64,000 nt of DNA from Streptomyces sp. NRRL B-24484 (GTDB lineage: Bacteria > Actinomycetota > Actinomycetes > Streptomycetales > Streptomycetaceae), in NCBI RefSeq assembly GCF_000717715.1, contig NZ_JOAI01000002.1, positions 62,001 through 126,000 of the forward strand. The letters run 5' to 3'. This document shows, piece by piece, positions 27,468 to 38,880 of this stretch. The stretch's first letter is position 1, and every line of letters begins with the position of its first letter. A model generated the notes under the pieces. That model made no database searches, was not told the origin of the DNA, and worked only from the letters and a program-made list of their open reading frames with translations. The position numbers were made by a program, and so were the translations under genes.

Positions 27468-29876
27468 GTGTCTGTGAATCCCGCCGGCGCCGCGTCGCCG
27501 ACCGAGCCGCGCGCCGTCATACGCTCCCTGCGCTGGGAGGACGGCAGGCTGCTGCTGACCGGGTTCGCGCACCCGCAGGACCGGCCCGCGGCCACCCGGG
27601 GCAGCGCCCGGACGGTGCTGGTGCTCCGCCGCACCGGCAGCAGGTCCTTCGGCTGGGTGGGCACCCGGCCGGTGTACCTCCCGGAGTCCACCGAGGACAG
27701 CGGCCTGCCGGAGCTCAACCACGACTGGGCGGGATTCACCGCCGCGATCGACCCGGCCCGGTTCCGCCGCCGCGGCGCGTGGACGGAGGGCGAGTGGCGG
27801 GTGTCCGCCACGGTCTTCACCGGTCTGAAGCGCAGCCAGGGCGGGTTCCAGGGCCACTGGTGCGGCACCGCGGAGACGCCCCCGGCGCACTGGGTCGCGG
27901 ACGACGTCCGGGTCGTCCCGGTGTTCCGCGCCAAGCACCTGCGGCTGCGGGTCGAGCGCATACCCTTCCGGGTCCGGTCGGCCGCCGTCACCGAGGACGC
28001 CCTCGAACTCGCCGGCGCCGCGACGGGCCCGGTCGAGGGCACCGCGCTCCGGCTCCACCGCGGCGAGGGCGACGCCGGGGCGGTCGTCGGACTGACCGCC
28101 GACGGCGCCGGCTTCACCGCCCGGATACCCCTGGCGGTGCTGACCGCCGGCGGGGCCGGTACCGAGGCGTGGCAGGCCGAGCTGGTGCACACCGACGGCC
28201 GCACCGAGCCGCTGGTCGTCGACGAGCGCGGCGGCCCGGTCACCGGCCAGTTCCCGCTGGCCGGCACCGCGGACCTGCTGCACGTCGCACGGGACCGCCG
28301 GGACGGCCTCGAACTGGCCGTCCGCCCGCCCGTCGCCCGGGTCGACGAGATCACCGAGCTGCAGGACGGCTTCGTCCTCGGCGGCTCCACCCCGACGACC
28401 GGTCAGGGGCCGCTGGAGCTCGTGCTGCGGCACTCGGACGGCATCGCCGAGCTGCGCCACCCGGCCACCGCGACCAGCGCCGAGCGCTTCCGGGCCACCC
28501 TGCCGGCCGGCACCACCACCGCTGGCGGCGACCGCCTCCCGCTGCGGATGGGCGTGTGGGAGCTGCTGCTGCGCACGGCCGACGGCGCCGAGCGCCCGCT
28601 GACCGTCGCGCCGAGCGCCTTCGAGGCCCTGCCGGCCACCGTCACCGTCGGTCCGAAGACGGTGAAGCTGGAGCGCCGCCACCTCGACTCCCTCTTCGTG
28701 GACTCCTCCTCCGTGCTGACCGCCGAGGAGCGCAGCGCCTTCGCCCAGCACCGGCTGCGCACGGTGGACTACCCGGCGGCCGGCCGGGACGCGCTGCGCG
28801 AGGCCGTCTTCTACGACGTGTTCGGCGGCCGCGGGTACGCCGACTCGCCGGGCGCCGTCCACCGCGAGCTCGTCCGCCGCGGCGTCGACGTCGAGCACAT
28901 CTGGGCGGTCAACGACGCCCAGGGGCAGGTGCCGGCCGGCGTGCGGACGGTGCGGGTGCAGAGCCCGGAGTGGTACGAGGCGCTGGCCACCAGCCGCTAC
29001 CTGGTCGGCAACACGCACTTCCCGGACTTCGTCGAGCGCCGGCCCGGCCAGGTGGTCGTGCAGACCTGGCACGGCTCGCTGCTGAAGCGGATCGCGCACG
29101 ACGTGGAGAACGCCTACCTGGCGGACGTCGGCTACCTGGAGGCGCTGGACCACGAGACGCCGCACTGGAGCGTCCTGGTCTCCCCCAGCCCGTTCGCGAC
29201 CCCGATCCTCGGCCGGGCGTTCCGCTACGAGGGCGAGATCCTGCAGTCCGGCTACCCCCGCAACGACCTGCTGGCCACCGGCGACGACGCCCTCGCCGCC
29301 GAGGTCCGCGCCCGGCTCGGCATCCCCGAGGGCCGCCGGATCGTGCTGTACGCGCCGACCTGGCGCGAGGACCAGCAGCGGGACAACGGCGCGGGCTTCC
29401 GGCTCGACCTGCAGCTGGACACCGAGGCGGCCCGGGCCGCGCTCGGCGAGGACCACGTGCTGCTGGTGCGCCCGCACGCGCACGTCCGGGAGCCGCTGCC
29501 CGGCGCCGGCGACGGCTTCCTGTACGACGTCGGCGACTACCCGGACGTCCAGGAGCTGCTGCTCGTCGCCGACGTGCTGGTCACCGACTACTCGTCGATC
29601 ATGTTCGACTTCGCGATCACCGGCCGGCCGATCCTCTTCTTCACCTACGACCTGGAGCGCTACCGCGACGTCCTGCGCGGCTTCTACTTCGACTTCGAGA
29701 CCGAGGCCCCGGGTCCGCTGATCCCGACCTCGGAGGCGCTGGTCGAGGCGCTGCGCGACGTCACGGCCGCCACCGCGGACCACGCCGAGCGGTACGCGGC
29801 GTTCCGCGCGCTGCACTGCGTGCTGGACGACGGCAAGGCGAGCGCCCGGGTGGTCGACCGGATGCTCGCCGGCTGA
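27468..29876 (+). CDS. CDP-glycerol glycerophosphotransferase (TagF-like), no GT2 domain
   Basis: The 802-residue product aligns over its whole length with the middle and C-terminal parts of the preceding fusion protein. Its N-terminal beta-rich module has the same pattern (WEDGRLLLTGFAH, HDWAGFTAAIDP, VADDVRVVPVF). Its TagF domain repeats LKRIAHDVENAYL, VLYAPTWREDQ and TDYSSIMFDFAITGRPILFF almost word for word. It therefore looks like a tandem duplicate without the glycosyltransferase part. The conserved His in QTWHGSLLKR is present, whereas the fusion protein has Gln at the same place (QTWQGTPLKR). The GTG at 27468 is the start. Confidence 0.9.
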   Translation: MSVNPAGAASPTEPRAVIRSLRWEDGRLLLTGFAHPQDRPAATRGSARTVLVLRRTGSRSFGWVGTRPVYLPESTEDSGLPELNHDWAGFTAAIDPARFRRRGAWTEGEWRVSATVFTGLKRSQGGFQGHWCGTAETPPAHWVADDVRVVPVFRAKHLRLRVERIPFRVRSAAVTEDALELAGAATGPVEGTALRLHRGEGDAGAVVGLTADGAGFTARIPLAVLTAGGAGTEAWQAELVHTDGRTEPLVVDERGGPVTGQFPLAGTADLLHVARDRRDGLELAVRPPVARVDEITELQDGFVLGGSTPTTGQGPLELVLRHSDGIAELRHPATATSAERFRATLPAGTTTAGGDRLPLRMGVWELLLRTADGAERPLTVAPSAFEALPATVTVGPKTVKLERRHLDSLFVDSSSVLTAEERSAFAQHRLRTVDYPAAGRDALREAVFYDVFGGRGYADSPGAVHRELVRRGVDVEHIWAVNDAQGQVPAGVRTVRVQSPEWYEALATSRYLVGNTHFPDFVERRPGQVVVQTWHGSLLKRIAHDVENAYLADVGYLEALDHETPHWSVLVSPSPFATPILGRAFRYEGEILQSGYPRNDLLATGDDALAAEVRARLGIPEGRRIVLYAPTWREDQQRDNGAGFRLDLQLDTEAARAALGEDHVLLVRPHAHVREPLPGAGDGFLYDVGDYPDVQELLLVADVLVTDYSSIMFDFAITGRPILFFTYDLERYRDVLRGFYFDFETEAPGPLIPTSEALVEALRDVTAATADHAERYAAFRALHCVLDDGKASARVVDRMLAG

Positions 29877-29977
29877 CGCCTACTGCCCGCGGCGGCCGGG
29901 CGGGAACCGCCCGATAGGGTGGCACCGCTCGGACACCCGTTCCGCGCCGACCCCGCACCCGCGATACGGAGAGAACC

Positions 29978-31519
29978 GTGCTGGACACCTCAGCCGTCGC
30001 CGTCGGTCCCGCCGCCGGCCGACGCCTCCACCGGGCGGCCCGGCGGGTCGCGCCACGGTGGCGCATGCCGCTGCTGGTGACGGTCGGCTGCCAGGTGGTC
30101 TGGCTGTTCTACTGGGCGGCCTTCTACCCGGGGCTGCTCAGCTTCGACTCGGTGATGTACACCTGGCAGGTCACCACCGGGCACTGGACCTCCGACCACT
30201 CCGTGCTGTACGACGCGATGGTCTGGCTGGCGCTGCACCTGCCGGGCAAGTTCGCCCTGCTCACGCTGGCGCAGACCACCGCGATGTCGGTGGCGCTCGG
30301 CTACGCCTGCGCGGCCGTCCGGGACCTCGGTGTGCGGGCCCGCTGGTGCGCGACGGCCGCGCTGGCCACCGCCGTGCTGCCGCCGACCGGGACCTTCGTG
30401 GTGTTCGTCTGGAAGGACGTGCCCTTCACGATCAGCGCGCTGCTGGTGTTCGCCGCGGCGGCCCGGCTGGTCGCGCGGCGCGGCACCGCGATGGAGCCCG
30501 GCCGCTGGCTGCGGCCCGGCGGCTACCGGTTCGACCTGCTGGTGTTCTCCGCCGGTCTGCTGGGCCTCGGGCTGTTCCGCAACAACGGGCTGATCGTCGC
30601 GCTCCTCGCCGGCCTGGTGCTGCTGCCGTTCCTGCCGGGCCTGCGCAAGTCACTGGCGGCACTGACGCTCGTCGCGGTGGTCCTGCCGGGCGCCGCGCAG
30701 CTGGGCGGCTACCGGATGCTCGGTGTCGCGCAGCCGCCGGCGAACTCCGTGTTCGGCATGAACTACGCGGACATCGCGGTGGCCTACAAGGAGGTGCCGT
30801 GGGTGTTCAGCGGCGCCGACCGCCGGCTGCTGGCCGAGGTCGCGCCGATGTCGACCTGGGAGATCGGCTCCAACTGCCGCACCGCCGACCTGCTCTCCAA
30901 CAGCGGTGCCCCGTTCGACCGGCAGGCCGCCCAGCAGCACAACGACGAGCTGGTCGGCCTGTGGATGAAGGTCTTCAAGAAGCGGCCGGACGTGCTGGTC
31001 GACGCCCGGCTCTGCCGCGGGGCGATCGCGTGGGACCCGTTCTCCGACTGGAGCGTGGACGCCGGCGCCACCATCATCGCGCCGCTGGAGCGCCCCGGTG
31101 ACCTGTGGGGCTGGGCCGCCTCGTCCGGCACCGCCCGTCCCGAGGCCGGTGCCGTGCAGATCACCGGCCGGATGGCCGACAGCCCGTACCTCCCCGCGCT
31201 GCGCAGCCACCCGCTGTCGAAGCGCCTGAACCTGGCCGCCACCTGGTTCACCGAGCTCTCGAAGGCCCGCCACTTCGACACCCTGCTGTGGCGCGGCGCC
31301 ACCTGGACGTACCTGGCGTACGCGGCGCTGGCCTGCTACGCGATGGGGCGCCGGAACCGGGCGGTGTGGGGGACGGCCGGCGTGCTGCTGGGCATGCAGC
31401 TGATGCTGATGGTCTCCACGCCCGCCGGGCTGTTCCGCTACAACGTGGCCCCGCTGTTCATCGGGCCGCTCTGCCTCGGACTGTTCGCGGCGGCGCGGCA
31501 GGTCCGCGGGCGGAAGTAG
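29978..31519 (+). CDS. Polytopic membrane protein, DUF6020-like (possible GT-C type)
   Basis: The 513-residue protein has about ten hydrophobic segments. The first extracytoplasmic loop carries YPGLLSFDSVMYTWQVTTG near residue 47 with conserved Asp and Tyr residues; the layout recalls DUF6020 and GT-C-fold transferases, which use lipid-phosphate donors. A large soluble loop with DWAGFxx-like acidic and Cys residues (SNCRTADLLSNSGAPF) precedes the last three spans. It directly follows the two TagF-like genes with 101 bases between, so a role in modifying or exporting the same polymer is a reasonable inference. I cannot assign a reaction. Confidence 0.78.
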   Translation: MLDTSAVAVGPAAGRRLHRAARRVAPRWRMPLLVTVGCQVVWLFYWAAFYPGLLSFDSVMYTWQVTTGHWTSDHSVLYDAMVWLALHLPGKFALLTLAQTTAMSVALGYACAAVRDLGVRARWCATAALATAVLPPTGTFVVFVWKDVPFTISALLVFAAAARLVARRGTAMEPGRWLRPGGYRFDLLVFSAGLLGLGLFRNNGLIVALLAGLVLLPFLPGLRKSLAALTLVAVVLPGAAQLGGYRMLGVAQPPANSVFGMNYADIAVAYKEVPWVFSGADRRLLAEVAPMSTWEIGSNCRTADLLSNSGAPFDRQAAQQHNDELVGLWMKVFKKRPDVLVDARLCRGAIAWDPFSDWSVDAGATIIAPLERPGDLWGWAASSGTARPEAGAVQITGRMADSPYLPALRSHPLSKRLNLAATWFTELSKARHFDTLLWRGATWTYLAYAALACYAMGRRNRAVWGTAGVLLGMQLMLMVSTPAGLFRYNVAPLFIGPLCLGLFAAARQVRGRK

Positions 31520-31530
31520 CCGTCGCGGAC

Positions 31531-31555
31531 GCGCCGCTGCGGCCCGCAGCGGCGC
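31531..31555. terminator. Convergent hairpin after the DUF6020-like gene
   Basis: A perfect 10-bp inverted repeat (GCGCCGCTGC / GCAGCGGCGC, 5-base loop) lies between the convergent DUF6020-like and TarS-like genes. Confidence 0.65.
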
Positions 31556-31571
31556 CCCGCGGGTGTCCCGG

Positions 31572-33008
31572 TCAGAGCAGGCGGCGGCGCAGGGCGCCGG
31601 CCGCCGCGCGCGGCGACAGGACGTCGAGCAGCGCCTCGCCCTTGCGGTCGGTGCGGATCCGGGTGACGCGCGGCCGGCCGCCGGCCAGCACGGGCCTGGT
31701 CCGTCCGGCCGGGCCGAGGTCGGCCGGGCGCAGCGGCATGTCGTAGGTGCCGGCCCCGAGCCGCAGGCGCAGCAGGAACTGCCAGCTGCCGGGCGCGGGC
31801 AGGGCCGCCGGGTCGACCCGGACGCCGGCGGTGAACAGGGCGCCGTCCGCCGCGGGCAGCGGGAGTTCGACCTCCGGCCCGCCGCCGGTGCGGCGCAGCA
31901 GCAGGCTCTGCCGCGGCTCGTCCGGTCCGAAGGCGCCGGGGGGCAGGGTGAACGCGGTGCGGGTCTCCACGCGGTAGCCGCGGCCGTCCCGGTGGACGGC
32001 GGCGTGGTCGGGGCAGCCGGCCTGCTGGAGGCGGGCGAGGGTTTCGAGGTCGGCGAGCCGGCCCTCGCGCAGCAGCCGGACGCGGATCCGGTCGAGCGGC
32101 GGCAGCGCGGTGAGCACGGAGTCGGGGACGAGGTCGGTCAGGACGGCGCCGGACTCGCGGGCGTACCGCGCGCGGAGGTCCTCGGACCAGTCGAGGAACT
32201 CGCCGCGGAAGCGGTTGAGCAGTTCCTCCTGGACCCAGCGGAGCAGCAGCGCGTCCTGGGCGTCCCCGGGCCGGGTGTGCGCCAGCACCGTCTCCACGGC
32301 GCCGCGGACCTGGGCGTAGAAGGGTTCGGGGTCGACGACCTGGCGGGTGAGGTGGTCGAAGCCGTCGCGCTGCACCAGGTAGTAGCAGTCGTGGTCGGCG
32401 ACCACCGAGATGGCGCGGGCCAGGAAGTAGGCGGGGACGACGAAGGCCTGCTCCTCGGCGAGCCGGACCCCCTCGGCGAACCGGAGGCCGTGCTCGGTGA
32501 CGAGGGAGCGGCGGAACAGCTTGTGCGCGGTGAGGCTCCACACCGCGCGGGTGGTGTGCACGTCGCCGACGGTGACGCCGGTCTCGAAGGGGATGTGGGC
32601 GGCGCTGCGGCCGACGCCCCGGATCCGGCCGAGGACGACGTCGGAGCCGTCCCGTTCGGCGGCGGCGACCATGCGTCGCAGGGCGTCGGTGTCGAGGTGG
32701 TCGTCCGGGTCGGCGAAGAAGAGGTACTCGCCGCGGGCGAGGGCGATCGCGCGGTTGCGCGGGCCCCCCGGGGCGCCGCTGTTGGGCTGGTGGACGACCG
32801 TGACCTGCGGGTGTTCGGCGGCCCAGCGGTCCAGTGCCTCGCCGCTGCCGTCGGTGGAGCCGTCGTCGACCGTGACGACCTCCAGGCGGTCACGGCCGAG
32901 GGTCTGGTCGAGGATCGACTGCAGGCACTCGTCGAGGTGGTCCACCGCGTTGTAGACCGGAATGACCACGCTGACCTGGGGTATCGCCTGCTCGACCATG
33001 CGGGCCAT
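31572..33008 (-). CDS. TarS/TarP-like family 2 glycosyltransferase with C-terminal beta module
   Basis: The 478-residue protein has a GT-A domain (residues about 10-320) whose loops resemble staphylococcal wall-teichoic-acid glycosyltransferases: HQPNSGAPGGPRNRAI near residue 73 (TarS has NSGGPGKPRN), a metal motif ADPDDHL near residue 99, and AHKLFRRSLV near residue 161. The usual catalytic-base motif ED (TarS AEDQLF) reads LAEEQAF at 183-189. The last 110 residues form a beta-rich module (FTAGVRVDPAALPAPGSWQF) like the non-TagF part of the neighbouring TagF proteins. Expected role: adding a sugar to a polyol-phosphate polymer. An alternative start is the Met at residue 4. Confidence 0.85.
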   Translation of the reverse strand: MARMVEQAIPQVSVVIPVYNAVDHLDECLQSILDQTLGRDRLEVVTVDDGSTDGSGEALDRWAAEHPQVTVVHQPNSGAPGGPRNRAIALARGEYLFFADPDDHLDTDALRRMVAAAERDGSDVVLGRIRGVGRSAAHIPFETGVTVGDVHTTRAVWSLTAHKLFRRSLVTEHGLRFAEGVRLAEEQAFVVPAYFLARAISVVADHDCYYLVQRDGFDHLTRQVVDPEPFYAQVRGAVETVLAHTRPGDAQDALLLRWVQEELLNRFRGEFLDWSEDLRARYARESGAVLTDLVPDSVLTALPPLDRIRVRLLREGRLADLETLARLQQAGCPDHAAVHRDGRGYRVETRTAFTLPPGAFGPDEPRQSLLLRRTGGGPEVELPLPAADGALFTAGVRVDPAALPAPGSWQFLLRLRLGAGTYDMPLRPADLGPAGRTRPVLAGGRPRVTRIRTDRKGEALLDVLSPRAAAGALRRRLL

Positions 33009-33041
33009 GATAGGCGGCCGGGCCGGGCGGCCCCGGCGCGG

Positions 33042-33619
33042 CTACCCCCCGAAGGTGTAGTCGCGCCAGGGCCGCCAGACCTCGTCGGGGCCGAAGCGGG
33101 AGAGGCCGAAGCCGGGCACGGTGAAGGCGGCGTGGAAGGCGCGGGCCTTCTCCTGGGCCTCGTCGAGGACGTCGTCGGCCAGCCCGTGGGCCACGGTGAC
33201 GTGCGGGTGGTACGGGAAGGCCAGCTCGCGGGCGAGCGGACCGGAGCGCACCGCGGCCTCCAGTGCGCGGCACTCCTGTGCGCCGCCCTCGACCCGGACG
33301 AACACCACCGGGGAGACCGGCCGGAAGGTGCCGCTGCCCTGCAGCAGCATCGGGAACGGCCGGTGCGCGGCGGCGACCGCGCGCAGGTGCGCCTCGATCT
33401 CCGGCAGCCGCACGGTGGGCACCTCGGTCGGCGGCAGCAGCGTGACGTGCGTGGGTATGGACCGGGCGAGCGGGTCGCCGTGGCCCGCGCGGGCGTCCTG
33501 GACGGCGGAGCCGTAGGGCTCCGGCACCGATATCGACACGCCGATGGTGACGGCCTCCGGGAGTCCGCGGAACTCCGGGGGGCCGCCGCCGTCGGCGCCT
33601 GCTGCGGCGGTGGGTGGCA

Positions 33620-33620
<1 letters not shown>
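33042..33620 (-). CDS. 2'-5' RNA ligase family (2H phosphoesterase) protein
   Basis: The 192-residue product has the two HxT motifs of 2H phosphoesterases, THVTLLPP near residue 58 and HPHVTVAHG near residue 137. Family members open 2',3'-cyclic phosphates or join 2'-5' RNA ends, or act on other cyclic nucleotides. The ATG at 33620 overlaps the trpS stop by one base (TGATG), so it is translationally coupled to tryptophanyl-tRNA synthetase. The long open frame that continues upstream is a shadow of trpS and is not used. The true substrate is unknown. Confidence 0.85.
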
Positions 33621-34687
<1,067 letters not shown>

Positions 34688-36001
34688 TCAGGAAACATCT
34701 GCCCCTGGAGGTTCCGCCAGTGTGACCGCACTCACCCGGATCCGTTCGATCCGGCGGCCGTCGAGCTTGGCGACGGTCAGGCGGACCCCGTCCTCGGTGG
34801 TGACCTGGTCGCCGGTCTCGGGCAGCCGGCCCAGTTCGCGGACGAGGTAGCCGGCCACCGTCTCGTACGGGCCCTCGGGCAGGGCGACGCCGGTCTCGTC
34901 GGAGAAGTCGGCGAGGTTCAGCATGCCGTCGAGCTCCATGCCGCCGCCGGCGAGCCGGCGGGTGGCGGTGGTGTCGAGGGCGTCGTACTCGTCGCGGATC
35001 TCGCCGATGACCTCCTCGACGAGGTCCTCCAGAGTGACGATGCCGGCGGTGCCGCCGTACTCGTCGACGACGATCGCGAGGTGGTGGCCCTCGCGGCGCA
35101 TCTCGCCCATCGCCTCCAGCACCCGTTTGGTGGCGGGCAGCAGCTTGACCGGCCGGGTGAGGTCGCGCACCCGCACGGCCTTGGCGCCGCGGGCGCCGTA
35201 GAGGTCCCGGACGTGGACGAAGCCGGTGACGGAGTCGTAGGAGCCCTCGACGACCGGGTAGCGGGAGTGCGGGGCGGAGTCGGTCTCCGGGCGGACCTCG
35301 GAGACCAGCCGCTCGGCGTCGAGGAAGGTGACCTCGGTGCGCGGCTTCATCACCTCGCGCAGCTGGCGCTCGCCGGCCGCGAAGACGTCGTTGATCAGGG
35401 CGCGCTCGTCGCTGCCGAGCTCGGTGTTGGCGGCGACCAGGCCGCGCAGCTCCTCGGAGCTCATCGAGCCGCGGCCGGCCGTCGGGTCGCCGCCGAGCAG
35501 GCGCACCATCAGGTTGGTGGAGAGGCCGAGCACCCAGATGGCGGGGCGCAGCACCACCGACATGACGTCGACGACCGGGGCGGCGAGCACCGCGATGGAG
35601 TCGGCCCGCTGGAGGCCGATCCGCTTGGGGGTCAGCTCGCCGAGCACCAGCGAGGCGTAGCTGATGACCAGGGTGAGCCCGACCAGGGCGACGGTGTCGG
35701 CGAGCCCCTCGGAGAGGCCGAGCCGGACGAAGAGCGGGGCGACCTTGCCGGCCAGCGTGTCGGCGCCGAACGCGGCGGACAGGAAGCCCATGCAGGTCAC
35801 GCCGACCTGGACGGCGGCGAGGAAGCGGTTGGGGTCGGCCGCGAGGTGGGCGGCCCGGGCGGCGCGCCGGGTGCCGGCCGACTCCAGGGCGCGGATCTGG
35901 CCCTCGCGCAGCGAGATCAGCGAGATCTCGGCGACGTTGAACAGACCGCCCAGCATGATGAAGACGAGGACGAGCGCGGCGTCCTCGATGTTTTCGGTCA
36001 C
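34688..36001 (-). CDS. Hemolysin-family CNNM/CBS/CorC-domain membrane protein
   Basis: The 437-residue protein has an N-terminal CNNM transmembrane domain (about residues 5-190, with SLREGQIRALES and LGELTPKRIGLQ), two CBS repeats (about 205-335, with VRDLYG and VVDEYGGTAGIVTLEDL) and a C-terminal CorC/HlyC domain starting at LDGMLNLADF. Members are linked to magnesium or cobalt efflux and membrane stress; 'hemolysin' is a historical name. The GTG start at 36001 has no clear ribosome-binding site. It sits between trpS (21 bases downstream) and a hairpin that follows mdh. Confidence 0.9.
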   Translation of the reverse strand: MTENIEDAALVLVFIMLGGLFNVAEISLISLREGQIRALESAGTRRAARAAHLAADPNRFLAAVQVGVTCMGFLSAAFGADTLAGKVAPLFVRLGLSEGLADTVALVGLTLVISYASLVLGELTPKRIGLQRADSIAVLAAPVVDVMSVVLRPAIWVLGLSTNLMVRLLGGDPTAGRGSMSSEELRGLVAANTELGSDERALINDVFAAGERQLREVMKPRTEVTFLDAERLVSEVRPETDSAPHSRYPVVEGSYDSVTGFVHVRDLYGARGAKAVRVRDLTRPVKLLPATKRVLEAMGEMRREGHHLAIVVDEYGGTAGIVTLEDLVEEVIGEIRDEYDALDTTATRRLAGGGMELDGMLNLADFSDETGVALPEGPYETVAGYLVRELGRLPETGDQVTTEDGVRLTVAKLDGRRIERIRVSAVTLAEPPGADVS

Positions 36002-36016
36002 GGCAGGAGTGTAGAA

Positions 36017-36051
36017 GGACGGCCGGGCGCCCCCTGGGCACCCGGCCGTCC
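36017..36051. terminator. Hairpin downstream of mdh
   Basis: An 11-bp perfect inverted repeat (GGACGGCCGGG / CCCGGCCGTCC, 13-base loop) sits between the mdh stop and the start of the CNNM/CBS gene and probably ends the mdh transcript. Confidence 0.7.
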
Positions 36052-36080
36052 TCCACGTGCTGGCCGCGTCGGGCCCCGGC

Positions 36081-37169
<1,089 letters not shown>

Positions 37170-37246
37170 TTATCGCAAAGGCAAGCGTATGCCGCCTCGC
37201 CGGGCGTGGCTGTTGCGTCACACAGCGCTCGGGCCGCCCTCCGGCG

Positions 37247-37275
37247 CGGGCGCGGGGAGGTCCTCCCCGCGCCCG
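37247..37275 (-). terminator. Hairpin after the folD-DUF3017 operon
   Basis: A near-continuous palindrome (CGGGCGCGGGGAGG followed by CCTCCCCGCGCCCG) sits 18 bases downstream of the DUF3017 stop and would end that leftward transcript before the mdh promoter region. Confidence 0.65.
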
Positions 37276-37292
37276 TGCCGGGTCGCGCCGGG

Positions 37293-37706
37293 TCAGTGCC
37301 GGGGCCGGCCGACCAGCCGCCCGATGTCGTCCAGCCATGTGAGGTGCAGCCACGGATCGGGCTGGGCGACCAGCGTGAGCAGCACGATCACGCCGCCGAG
37401 GAACGCCAGCACGCCGACGTCGGTGAAGCGGCTGCGCACCGCGAGCATGCCGACCTCGGGCAGGGCGAGGCGCAGGGCCGCGCCCAGCAGCAGCGCGATG
37501 CCGACGACCAGCAGGCCGATCTTGAAATCGGCGAACCAGATGACGGCGAGGCCGAGCCCCGCCACGGCCAGCACGAGCGTTATCGGCCACTGCCGCACCG
37601 GCAGCGAGTGGCTGCGCCCGAGCGCCGCGGCCGAGCCCTCCGGCGGCAGGGTGCCGGTGGTCCTCAGCGGGCGGCGCCGGGTGCGGGGCGCGCGTACGAC
37701 TGCCAT
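37293..37706 (-). CDS. DUF3017 domain membrane protein
   Basis: The 137-residue protein has three predicted membrane spans (WPITLVLAVAGLGLAVIWFADF, IGLLVVGIALLLGAALRLALP, VGVLAFLGGVIVLLTLVA) separated by short basic loops, matching DUF3017. It follows folD by only 4 bases, a pairing common in streptomycetes. Function unknown. Confidence 0.85.
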   Translation of the reverse strand: MAVVRAPRTRRRPLRTTGTLPPEGSAAALGRSHSLPVRQWPITLVLAVAGLGLAVIWFADFKIGLLVVGIALLLGAALRLALPEVGMLAVRSRFTDVGVLAFLGGVIVLLTLVAQPDPWLHLTWLDDIGRLVGRPRH

Positions 37707-37710
37707 CGGC

Positions 37711-38565
37711 TCAGTGGTCGGCGCGGCGCTCGGCCGCCTCGACGATGTTGTTGAGCAGCATGGCGCGGGTCATCGGGCCGACGCCGCCCGGGTTCGGGGA
37801 GATCCAGCCCGCGACCTCGGCCACGCCGGGGTGCACGTCGCCGACGATCTTGCCCTCGCTGCGGCTGACGCCCACGTCGAGGACGGCCGCGCCGGGCTTG
37901 ACGTCGGCCGGCTTGACCAGGTGCGGCACACCGGCGGCGGCGATCACGACGTCGGCCTTGCGCAGGTGGTAGGCGAGGTCCCGGGTGCCGGTGTGGCAGA
38001 GGGTGACGGTGGCGTTCTCGCTGCGGCGGGTCAGCAGCAGGCCGATGGAGCGGCCCACGGTCACGCCGCGGCCGATCACGACCACCTCGGCGCCGTCGAT
38101 CTCGACCTGGTGGCGGCGGAGCAGCTCGACGATGCCGAGCGGGGTGCAGGGCAGCGGGCCCCGGATGCCGAGGGCGAGGCGGCCGAGCGAGGTCGGGTGG
38201 AGGCCGTCGGCGTCCTTGTCCGGGTCCATCAGCTCCAGGACGGTGTTCTGGTCGAGGCCCTTGGGCAGCGGCAGCTGCACGATGTAGCCGGTGCAGGCCG
38301 GGTCGGCGTTGAGCTCGCGGACGACGTCCTCGACGTCCTGCTGGGTGGCGGTGGCGGGCAGCTCGCGCTGGATCGAGGCGATGCCGACCTCGGCGCAGTC
38401 CTTGTGCTTGCCGTTGACGTACCAGCGGCTGCCCGGGTCGTCGCCGACCAGGACGGTGCCGAGGCCGGGGACGACGCCCCGCTCCTTGAGGGCCGCCACG
38501 CGGACGGCGAGTTCGGACTTGATCGCGGCAGCAGTGGCCTTGCCATCGAGAATCTGGGCAGTCAT
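37711..38565 (-). CDS. folD: Bifunctional methylenetetrahydrofolate dehydrogenase/cyclohydrolase
   Basis: FolD (284 residues) turns 5,10-methylene-THF into 10-formyl-THF in two steps. Catalytic residues are in [17 protein letters not shown] near residue 48 (active Tyr and Lys), QLPLPKGL near residue 97, and the cofactor motif [17 protein letters not shown] near residue 159; [14 protein letters not shown] ends the C-terminus. The ATG at 38565 is chosen because the protein then begins [16 protein letters not shown]. The product 10-formyl-THF feeds PurN and PurH, whose genes lie 2 kb away. Confidence 0.96.
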   Translation of the reverse strand: MTAQILDGKATAAAIKSELAVRVAALKERGVVPGLGTVLVGDDPGSRWYVNGKHKDCAEVGIASIQRELPATATQQDVEDVVRELNADPACTGYIVQLPLPKGLDQNTVLELMDPDKDADGLHPTSLGRLALGIRGPLPCTPLGIVELLRRHQVEIDGAEVVVIGRGVTVGRSIGLLLTRRSENATVTLCHTGTRDLAYHLRKADVVIAAAGVPHLVKPADVKPGAAVLDVGVSRSEGKIVGDVHPGVAEVAGWISPNPGGVGPMTRAMLLNNIVEAAERRADH

Positions 38566-38880
38566 GGCCCCCATTCTCCCGGATCGCCGGGGGCGGACGC
38601 GCCGCGGGCCGGACGGCCCGCCGGGGGCGCGCCGGACGGTGCGCGCGCCGGACGGGGGCCCCGGGCCGGCCGCCCGGCGCGGGGACGGAACGAACCGCCG
38701 CAAAGGCGGCACGGAGCGCGCGGGCCGGTTGCGGTTGCGCCACAGTTGCGTCCGCGGGGCGGTCGTGGCTGGACAGCGCGCCGTGGTGACGACCACGATG
38801 GCCCGAGCAATTTCTGCTGCCCGCGTCCTGGTGACAGGCCGTCGGGGACCACGGGGGACGATCGTCGGGGGAAGACCACA
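38566..38880. other. 315-base divergent intergenic region, folD and a DUF4190-like gene
   Basis: I see no credible gene, hairpin or clear promoter hexamer pair here. The part nearest folD is extremely GC-rich with low-complexity CGG/CCG runs; the part nearest the rightward gene is more mixed and ends in GGGGGAAG, the ribosome-binding site of the gene at 38881. It presumably holds two divergent promoters. Confidence 0.6.
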
